Shown one piece after another: positions 1 through 5,360 of a stretch of DNA of 6,872 bases. The notes beneath the pieces were generated by a model. The model worked only from the letters and a program-made list of their open reading frames with translations, made no database searches and had not been told where the DNA came from. Every line of letters begins with the position of its first letter. Within the stretch, counting starts at the first letter, position 1. The position numbers were made by a program, and so were the translations under genes. The DNA comes from Alphaproteobacteria bacterium (GTDB taxonomy: Bacteria; Pseudomonadota; Alphaproteobacteria; CAAHEQ01; UBA3637): NCBI GenBank assembly GCA_017513365.1, contig JAFXFY010000210.1, forward strand, positions 1-6,872. The letters run 5' to 3'.

Positions 1-1
1 T

Positions 2-289
2 ACCGAAGAAATAAATCTATCTCATGAGTTATTGGATAATACGTCACCGGAATATTTATCAGCCTATAACAACGGATGGTTGCCGACACGATTTGCTGCC
101 ATGTTTATCCACAAAAAAAGCCTTTATTTAATTAGAAAACGTAGAATAGACAAATACTTCACGACAATTCATAACTTACCTTGTGTCTTTAAAGATAACG
201 AATATCTATATCCGGTTGAGGCTTTGGTGGCCTTTAAAAAAAAGGATTGGACCAAGTTAAATGAATTAAGACAAAAATATGAAAAATAA
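2..289 (+). CDS. C-terminal end of an unrecognised small basic protein (5' truncated)
   Basis: The reading frame is open from the first bases of the window to a TAA at 287-289, so about 95 C-terminal residues are visible. The gene very likely starts upstream: a TTG at 32 could serve as a start, but the frame continues before it with no stop and I see no ribosome-binding site. The visible part is rich in Lys, Arg, Tyr and Phe, has no membrane segment, and ends in a charged helix-like stretch. A segment beginning GWLPTRFAAMF, followed by a KRRIDKYF turn and a later YLYPVEALVAF stretch, loosely recalls small winged-helix or excisionase-like DNA-binding domains. That is an impression of pattern only. 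It shares no obvious theme with the sulfur genes downstream and is separated from them by a promoter, so it is probably a separate transcription unit. Confidence 0.6.
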   Translation, partial: TEEINLSHELLDNTSPEYLSAYNNGWLPTRFAAMFIHKKSLYLIRKRRIDKYFTTIHNLPCVFKDNEYLYPVEALVAFKKKDWTKLNELRQKYEK

Positions 290-360
290 TATGATAAAAG
301 TATTTGTCAACTATGCAGAACTATTTACCGCATTAGGTTAAAGAAAAAATAAATTTTTGG

Positions 361-389
361 TTGATTTGTGGAAAACGATTTGATATGAT
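361..389 (+). promoter_or_regulatory. Sigma-70-type promoter with extended -10 for the CHR/TauE operon
   Basis: The -35 element is TTGATT at 361-366 (4 of 6 to consensus). A 17-base spacer follows, then the -10 element TATGAT at 384-389 (5 of 6). A TG at 381-382, one base before the -10, makes it an extended -10. Transcription should begin near the CAAC at 396-399, giving a leader of about 15-20 bases before the first CHR gene. The second operon's promoter has the same arrangement. Confidence 0.6.
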
Positions 390-413
390 ACGCGCCAACA
401 AAGGAATATGTTC

Positions 414-974
414 ATGCTGTTTTTAATATTTACATCTTTTTTTAAAATGTCTCTTTTTGTCATTGGAGGCGGTTTGGCCATGGTGCCGGTGATAGAGGAT
501 ATTTTTGTAAAAAAACATAAGTTGTTAAAGGAACAAGATATTTTTGATATGATAGCTGTTTCTCAAACCATTCCGGGGTTAATTGCGGTTAATTGCGCTA
601 TTTTTGTCGGAACAAAATTGGCCGGCATAAAGGGAGCGTGTGCTGCGGTTTTCGGTGTTTTAATTCCATCGGTTATCATTTTAAGTATCATTGCGGCCTT
701 TTTCCCATTACAGTCTTTAGATAACCCTCATTTGTTAGAGGCTTTTTCGTATATCAGAGCGTGCGTGGTCGGCGTGTTTATTTGTATGGCTATTCGTTTA
801 GGGCGTCAAGTATTAAAACATCTGATAGATATTGTTGTGGTCGGATGTTTAGGATTGGGGCTAATCTTGGGACTACATATTTTATTTATTATCGGCGGTG
901 GCATTCTGATTGGGTGCGTATTGACAGTATCCACAAAAACGAAAGAAATAACCCAAGGAGGAAAAGATGCTTAA
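414..974 (+). CDS. chrA: CHR-family (chromate/sulfate) transporter, N-terminal half-size subunit
   Basis: This is an inner-membrane protein of 186 residues from the CHR family (Pfam Chromate_transp), which exports chromate and is thought to handle the analogue sulfate. The family occurs either as long two-domain proteins or as pairs of half-size proteins encoded side by side; this gene and the next form such a pair. Family signatures visible are the glycine triplet and LAMVP segment at residues 18-25, AVSQTIPG at 48-55, and AVNCAIFVG at 58-66. The rest is a series of hydrophobic helices ending in a short polar tail. I chose the ATG at 414 because AAGGA at 401-405 lies 8 bases upstream; the in-frame ATG at 408 is only 2 bases from it. 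The end overlaps the next gene by 8 bases, and the next gene's Shine-Dalgarno lies inside this one. The true substrate cannot be read from sequence; sulfate or another oxyanion fits the neighbourhood better than chromate. Confidence 0.9.
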   Translation: MLFLIFTSFFKMSLFVIGGGLAMVPVIEDIFVKKHKLLKEQDIFDMIAVSQTIPGLIAVNCAIFVGTKLAGIKGACAAVFGVLIPSVIILSIIAAFFPLQSLDNPHLLEAFSYIRACVVGVFICMAIRLGRQVLKHLIDIVVVGCLGLGLILGLHILFIIGGGILIGCVLTVSTKTKEITQGGKDA

Positions 975-1539
975 TACCTTATTGTTTTTTCAATTTATTA
1001 AATATGGTATTTTGTGTTTCGGTGGCGGATATATGATTATTCCGATGTTATTTCATGATTATGTAACATTAGGGCATGTATTTACACCTTATGAATTTGG
1101 GAATTTGTTGGCTATCTCTCAAATGACACCGGGGGCGGTCAGCATTAATACGGCAACCTATGTCGGATATATTAAAAACGGTGTTTTAGGGGCCATCATT
1201 TGCAGTTTAGGACTTGTTTTGCCAACATTTATTTTAGCGGGACTCAGCTTGAATATAATCGGTCGGTATAAAGACTCTTGGTTCGTGCGTGGCTTTTTTA
1301 AAGGGGCAAAGTATGCATCCTTGGTTATGATAGCCTATGCCATTATTTTATTTGCGAATATTTCTATTTTTTCAAAGCCATTGTCGTTTCATATGATTAA
1401 AGATATGCTCCATTTGCTGAATTATCCTCAACTGTATATTTGTATATTGACCATTGCTTTATATCGGTATCGTTTTCCGATGATGGCTTTATTGTTTTTG
1501 TCGGCCTTTATTGGAGCTGGCGTCAGTTTTCTGGGGTAA
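967..1539 (+). CDS. chrA: CHR-family (chromate/sulfate) transporter, C-terminal half-size subunit
   Basis: This 190-residue membrane protein is the second half of the CHR pair and is homologous to the first half. Matching motifs occur in the same order: FGGGYMIIP at residues 18-26, AISQMTPG at 49-56, and SINTATYVGY at 59-68. Several hydrophobic helices follow. Half-size CHR proteins are believed to assemble in opposite membrane orientations to form one transporter, and the tight coupling here supports joint production. A near-perfect Shine-Dalgarno (AAGGAGG, 955-961) sits 5 bases before the ATG, and the first 8 bases overlap the end of the upstream gene. The stop at 1537-1539 is 2 bases before the next start. 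This half keeps the Asn-Thr-Ala-Thr form of the third motif, whereas the first half has Asn-Cys-Ala-Ile, so this looks like the more canonical subunit. Confidence 0.9.
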   Translation: MLNTLLFFQFIKYGILCFGGGYMIIPMLFHDYVTLGHVFTPYEFGNLLAISQMTPGAVSINTATYVGYIKNGVLGAIICSLGLVLPTFILAGLSLNIIGRYKDSWFVRGFFKGAKYASLVMIAYAIILFANISIFSKPLSFHMIKDMLHLLNYPQLYICILTIALYRYRFPMMALLFLSAFIGAGVSFLG

Positions 1540-1541
1540 TT

Positions 1542-2279
1542 GTGGGAGATTTATTGCTCTTTATCGGTATCGGTTTTATGGCTCAAATTATTGATGGATG
1601 TTTGGGCATGGCCTATGGTGTATTTTCAACCAGCACATTAATTGCAATGGGCGTACCTTTACCAGCAGCCAGTGCCAGTGTACATTTTAGTGAAATATTT
1701 ACAACATTTGCTTCGGGATTAGCTCATTTAAAGCTTAAAAATACACATATACCATTGTTGAAAAAATTGGTTTTTACGGGCGTTATCGGAGGAGCCTTAG
1801 GGGCTTATTTCTTATGCACGTTTAATTCCAATATATTAAAGGCCGTTATTGCTGTTTATTTATTAATTTTGGGTTGCCGGATTTTGATATTGGCACATAC
1901 CTCAAACATGCACATTTTAAAAATAAAAAAGATTCCGTTTTTGGGATTTTGTGGTGGTTTTTTAGATGCTATTGGCGGTGGTGGTTGGGGACCCATTGTT
2001 AATACAACGTTGATTGCTGGTGGAAATTCACCGAAACATACTATTGGAACCGCTAATGTCGCCGAATTTTTTGTAACCGCAGTTCAATCAATGGTGTTTT
2101 TCTCCGTAATCGGATTGTGTCATTGGCACATGATTCTTGGATTAATTATCGGTGGTGTTTGTGCCTCTCCCCTGTCGGCATATATGTGTCATAAAATCAA
2201 CACCAAGGTGTTAATGATATGTGTCGGTATAGTGGTTATTTTAATGAATTTATTCAATTTTGTTAATTTATTAAAATAA
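1542..2279 (+). CDS. TauE/SafE-family anion (sulfite/organosulfur) exporter
   Basis: This predicted inner-membrane permease of 245 residues belongs to the TauE/SafE family (Pfam PF01925), whose characterised or proposed roles include export of sulfite, sulfoacetate and related anions. It shows the family's two-repeat design: IDGCLGMAYGV at residues 17-27 starts the first repeat and GGFLDAIGGGGWGP at 138-151 starts the second, each followed by conserved helices (SASVHFSEIFTTFASG; IGTANVAEFFVT). Length is typical. The frame is open upstream into the preceding gene, but a GTG at 1542 gives a protein that begins directly at the first membrane helix and lies 2 bases after the preceding stop. A weak GGGG at 1533-1536 is 5 bases upstream of it. 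Translational coupling to the CHR pair suggests the three proteins move related anions. Close relatives of this subgroup are often found beside sulfate-assimilation genes, which fits CysD/CysN downstream. The substrate is inferred, not shown. Confidence 0.88.
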   Translation: MGDLLLFIGIGFMAQIIDGCLGMAYGVFSTSTLIAMGVPLPAASASVHFSEIFTTFASGLAHLKLKNTHIPLLKKLVFTGVIGGALGAYFLCTFNSNILKAVIAVYLLILGCRILILAHTSNMHILKIKKIPFLGFCGGFLDAIGGGGWGPIVNTTLIAGGNSPKHTIGTANVAEFFVTAVQSMVFFSVIGLCHWHMILGLIIGGVCASPLSAYMCHKINTKVLMICVGIVVILMNLFNFVNLLK

Positions 2280-2296
2280 AAATTCGTATTTTTTTT
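2278..2296 (+). terminator. Weak AT-only hairpin with T run after the TauE-like gene
   Basis: AAAAAT at 2278-2283 can pair with ATTTTT at 2288-2293 around a four-base loop, and the T run extends to 2296 (eight Ts). It overlaps the stop codon of the exporter gene. With no G-C pairs the stem is weak, so it may be only a partial terminator or chance in an AT-rich gap. Its position between the two operons, just before a promoter, is what a terminator would need. Confidence 0.3.
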
Positions 2297-2305
2297 GTTG
2301 GTATC

Positions 2306-2334
2306 TTGCAAAAGAAAACGTAATATGGTATTCT
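2306..2334 (+). promoter_or_regulatory. Sigma-70-type promoter with extended -10 for the sulfotransferase/ATP sulfurylase operon
   Basis: The -35 is TTGCAA at 2306-2311 (4 of 6), the spacer is 17 bases, and the -10 is TATTCT at 2329-2334 (4 of 6). A TG at 2326-2327, one base before the -10, forms an extended -10. Transcription should start near the CAAC at 2340-2343, about 25 bases before the first ATG. Spacer length, extended -10 and downstream CAAC all match the first promoter in the window, which raises confidence in both. I see no clear operator or riboswitch; the leader is too short for one. Confidence 0.5.
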
Positions 2335-2367
2335 TGCGTCAACTTAATTAAGTGTTGGTTTTTTATC

Positions 2368-2970
2368 ATGAAAAAAGTATTCATATTCTGCTTTTGTTTT
2401 TTGACATTTTACTCTGTTACCGTTTTATCCTCAGAGGCATTTGATACGGATTTTTGTAAAAACGGATATGGGGCTCCTTGGGTTGGTGCATGTGTTTGTG
2501 ACAATCCAACAATTTATACAGGTAGGTATTGTGATGTTCGTACAACAGGCTCTTGCCGGTCAAACGAAGAGTGTCCAAAAGATTCTTTTTGTTTGAAATC
2601 AGGTGAAACGGCTGTATGTGCTTTGACAACAGGACAAGGACCCATTGTTGTCAATAATGTTTCATTTGTTCTATCGGATATGTTATTAAACTATCAATCT
2701 GCCGAACAGTTCTGCCTTTCTTATACCGGGGTGGGGTATAAACAAGTATCTCGTGCTGATTTTGGTTGTACTGGTATTGGGCCGGCGTGTTTGGATACGG
2801 ATACTGTAATTACCTTACAAGAAAACTTTGGAACACGTGGATTCTTTTGGTTAGATTCAAAAGATGAAACGAATGCTTATTATGCTGACATGAATGATGC
2901 TACAGTATATGAAACCTCAAAACAAAATTTTAAAACGATGCAAGCGTTATGTATTAAAAAGGAGCAATAA
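2368..2970 (+). CDS. Secreted cysteine-rich protein, first gene of the sulfotransferase operon
   Basis: I do not recognise this 200-residue protein. It starts with a clear signal peptide: Lys-Lys, a hydrophobic stretch to about residue 20, and probable cleavage around residues 22-25. The mature part has 12 cysteines (30, 42, 44, 55, 63, 69, 75, 84, 116, 134, 141, 195), an even number suiting disulfides in the periplasm or outside the cell. Residues 30-55 resemble the end of an EGF-like module (CVC, then a Gly/Tyr-rich turn, then C). Residues 63-84 form a second small four-Cys unit. Residues 93-197 form a compact domain with a C-type-lectin-like flavour (SAEQFC, SRADFGC, FGTRGFFWL, final ALC), an impression that needs structure prediction. 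No Shine-Dalgarno is visible before the ATG, and the predicted leader is short. The stop immediately precedes the AssT start, so the two are surely co-translated. It may bind, present or stabilise something for the sulfotransferase. Confidence 0.8.
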   Translation: MKKVFIFCFCFLTFYSVTVLSSEAFDTDFCKNGYGAPWVGACVCDNPTIYTGRYCDVRTTGSCRSNEECPKDSFCLKSGETAVCALTTGQGPIVVNNVSFVLSDMLLNYQSAEQFCLSYTGVGYKQVSRADFGCTGIGPACLDTDTVITLQENFGTRGFFWLDSKDETNAYYADMNDATVYETSKQNFKTMQALCIKKEQ

Positions 2971-4479
2971 ATGAAAAATATTTTTATTGGTGTTTGTGTA
3001 TTTTTGTTGCTTTGTGTTATTGGGTATATTTTATATCCAGAAGAAAGTACAATAAATCCTTCTATTGAAACATCAAATGGTTTTAATATTCAATTAAATC
3101 CATACGGTAACAATGAGTTGGCCGCTCTGGTTGAATTTGAAACGCTTAAACCCGCTCAAATTACAATAACGATTAAGGGACGAAACGGAGCTGAAGATAT
3201 TTCATACGCCGTTACGCAAGAAAAAACAAAACATAGCATTGAAGTTTTGGGATTGTATCCCGATTACCGAAATAAAGTCGTTTTAACGGCCAGTTATCCG
3301 GACAAAAAACAAGAAAGTGTTTTGGCAATTACGACACCTAAAGTAAAAAAAAGAAACTTGTTCGTCATAACTCAAAAAAATGATACTAAAACACGGTATC
3401 ATTGGTTATCTGACGGAATGGTGTTTGATGAAGACGGATGGATGCGATTTGCTTTTGATGGCAAGGAAGGACTATGTTATTGGTTCAATCATGAAGTCAT
3501 TGTGGAGTTTCGCAATCGTGGATTATACCGATATTCTCCTGCAGGTAAATTGTTGCAACATTATAAATGGCCAAAAGGTTTCACGTCATTTGCTCATGGT
3601 ATGGGGCAAAAACCGAATAGAAACTTTTTAGTTATCGGGTCATTTGCAGGCAGTGTTGTGATGGTTGATGGCGAACAACAAAAAACGCATCGTGATTGGA
3701 TTCTTGAAATTGATTATCAAACAGGAGAAGTACTTAATAAAATAGATTTAGCCGAATTATTAAACCCAAATCGTTCTGTTATTGTTAAAAAAGGACATTT
3801 TGATTACGGCATGAATGATTGGTGTCATATCAATGGCATTGATTATGATAAAACAGATGGCGGTATCGTTGTATCTTGCCGTCATTCAGGAATGATTAAG
3901 GTGGATGAAAAAACAAAGGAACTCGTATGGATGATTACGCCTAACAAAGGATTTGAAGTATCCGGCCGGCAAGGACAAGGTCCCGATATTCACCATAAAG
4001 TATTAACGGCTGTGAATGCCAAAGGGCGTGCGTATAATCATGCCGTTCAGCAAGGTGAAAAAGCCGTTCCTGATTTTAAATGGCCGACCAAAAATCATAA
4101 TGCAAAAGTATTTGAAGACGGTGTTTTCGGATTATTTGATAATTCCGGACCGATACATGACAAAACGGTTTTTACAACAGATGACTCTTATGCCTCCTTA
4201 TTCAAAGTAGATGGTAAAAAACGGACTGTACAACATTATTGGTTGCAACCGCTTGAGGTGCATTCAGAAACGGGATCATCTGTTGATTATAATGCAAAAG
4301 AAAAAGACGTTATTGTTTTTATTGCTCAAGTTTATGATAAAAATCAAGACAAGATGTCATATGCTGATTTAATTCGGTACGATTTTGATACACATAAAGA
4401 ATTATTTCATGCTGTTATCTATCGTGGTGGAACATCTTGGGGTTATAAAACGCAAGAATTTAGTTTTTCTCGTCCATAG
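2971..4479 (+). CDS. assT: Arylsulfate sulfotransferase (AssT family), membrane-anchored, periplasmic
   Basis: This 502-residue protein belongs to the PAPS-independent arylsulfotransferase family, which moves a sulfuryl group from a phenolic sulfate to another phenol in the periplasm through a sulfo-histidine intermediate. Residues 1-22 form an N-terminal hydrophobic segment with no good lipobox, so an uncleaved anchor or signal peptide. Residues about 35-125 look like the N-terminal beta-sandwich, and 130-502 the beta-propeller. Compared with the E. coli CFT073 enzyme (His252, His356, Arg374, His436), I match His209, His286 (DWCHINGIDYD), Arg304 (SCRHSG) and His376 (KNHNAKVFEDG). The His286-Arg304 spacing of 18 equals that of the E. 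coli enzyme. His376 would be the sulfated residue. It is shorter than the E. coli protein, lacks a cysteine pair in the loop just before the catalytic His, and has Cys285 and Cys303 next to catalytic residues instead. AAGGAG at 2959-2964 lies 6 bases before the ATG. No dsbL/dsbI partners are present. Confidence 0.92.
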   Translation: MKNIFIGVCVFLLLCVIGYILYPEESTINPSIETSNGFNIQLNPYGNNELAALVEFETLKPAQITITIKGRNGAEDISYAVTQEKTKHSIEVLGLYPDYRNKVVLTASYPDKKQESVLAITTPKVKKRNLFVITQKNDTKTRYHWLSDGMVFDEDGWMRFAFDGKEGLCYWFNHEVIVEFRNRGLYRYSPAGKLLQHYKWPKGFTSFAHGMGQKPNRNFLVIGSFAGSVVMVDGEQQKTHRDWILEIDYQTGEVLNKIDLAELLNPNRSVIVKKGHFDYGMNDWCHINGIDYDKTDGGIVVSCRHSGMIKVDEKTKELVWMITPNKGFEVSGRQGQGPDIHHKVLTAVNAKGRAYNHAVQQGEKAVPDFKWPTKNHNAKVFEDGVFGLFDNSGPIHDKTVFTTDDSYASLFKVDGKKRTVQHYWLQPLEVHSETGSSVDYNAKEKDVIVFIAQVYDKNQDKMSYADLIRYDFDTHKELFHAVIYRGGTSWGYKTQEFSFSRP

Positions 4480-4499
4480 AAAAATAAAAGAGGTTTGTT

Positions 4500-5360
4500 A
4501 TGACATTTCACTTAGAACAATTAGAGCATGAAGCTATAGATTTAATCCGAGATATTTGTTTTAAGAACGATTGTTCCAAAATTGTTTGTTTTTACAGTAT
4601 TGGTAAGGATTCTTCCGTCTTATTACATTTGTTTAAAAAAGCGTTTTATCCGTTTCCTATTCCCATTCGTTTTTTGCATATTGACACCGGATGGAAATTT
4701 AAAGAAATGTATGACTTTAGAGATAAGATTGCTCAAGAAATTAATTTGTTAGTATATCAACATCCGGACAAATTAAATCCATTTACGGATGGAGCTAGAT
4801 ACACTGATGTGATGAAAACGCAAGCGTTAAAAGAGGCTGTCGAAAAGTATGATATTAAAATCGCTTTTGGCGGGGCCAGACGAGATGAAGAAAAGTCTCG
4901 CGCTAAAGAAAGAATGGTATCGGTCAGAAATGAATATCATAAATGGGATCCTAGAAGTCAAAATGCCGAAATACCGCCGTTATATAATCCTTTTTATACA
5001 GATACAACCAGTTTGAGAGTATTTCCGTTGTCTAATTGGACTGAACTAGATATTTGGGAATACATTAAAAAAGAAAAAATTGAGGTCGTTCCTTTGTATT
5101 TTGCCAAAGAACGCCATATTACCAAATCTCAAAACGGTTTATATATTGCAACGCAAGATAATACCGGAGATCTAAAAATGGTTCGTTTCAGAACGCTGGG
5201 GTGCTATCCGTTGACGGGAGCAGTTATGTCAGATGCCACAACGGTTGATGATATTATCGCCGAATTAAAAAAAGCCGAATATACCGAACGGATTACACGG
5301 GCTATTGATTACGATACGGAAGGGTCTATGGAAAAAAAGAAAAAGGATGGGTATTTTTAA
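4500..5360 (+). CDS. cysD: Sulfate adenylyltransferase subunit 2 (ATP sulfurylase catalytic subunit)
   Basis: CysD joins sulfate to ATP, making adenosine 5'-phosphosulfate (APS) and pyrophosphate in the cytoplasm, driven by GTP hydrolysis in CysN. The 286-residue protein is nearly full length for the family (E. coli about 300) and aligns from the N-terminal FHLEQLE to the C-terminal GSMEKKKKDGYF. The PP-loop SIGKDSS is at residues 33-39. HIDTGWKF is at 61-68, GGARRDEEKSRAKER at 125-139, FPLSNWTELDIWEY follows, and RFRTLGCYPLTGAV lies near the C-terminus. All are conserved signature regions and nothing looks damaged. AAAGAGG at 4487-4493 stands 6 bases before the ATG. The gene lies 20 bases after the sulfotransferase stop with no visible promoter between, and its stop overlaps the CysN start by one base (TAATG). 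Confidence 0.97.
   Translation: MTFHLEQLEHEAIDLIRDICFKNDCSKIVCFYSIGKDSSVLLHLFKKAFYPFPIPIRFLHIDTGWKFKEMYDFRDKIAQEINLLVYQHPDKLNPFTDGARYTDVMKTQALKEAVEKYDIKIAFGGARRDEEKSRAKERMVSVRNEYHKWDPRSQNAEIPPLYNPFYTDTTSLRVFPLSNWTELDIWEYIKKEKIEVVPLYFAKERHITKSQNGLYIATQDNTGDLKMVRFRTLGCYPLTGAVMSDATTVDDIIAELKKAEYTERITRAIDYDTEGSMEKKKKDGYF

Noticed and set aside
291..341. A 16-codon ORF just after the first gene, as a leader peptide
   Set aside because: No ribosome-binding site, no regulatory codon run and no attenuator-like hairpins; it also lies upstream of the promoter at 361-389.
345..358. AAAAAT/ATTTTT hairpin after the first gene as a terminator
   Set aside because: Only A-T pairs, a two-base loop and no T run beyond the stem; expected by chance in such AT-rich DNA.
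408..413. ATG at 408 as start of the first CHR gene
   Set aside because: It is only 2 bases from the Shine-Dalgarno; the ATG at 414 has an 8-base spacing and the normal family N-terminus. The difference is two residues.
1440..1541. Extending the TauE-like protein upstream to a TTG at 1440
   Set aside because: The added 34 residues overlap the end of the second CHR gene in another frame, are polar and unlike the family, and the GTG at 1542 places the start right at the first membrane helix.
2368..2970. The lectin-like C-terminal domain as a variable protein of a diversity-generating retroelement
   Set aside because: No reverse transcriptase, template repeat or near-duplicate of the 3' end is present in the window.
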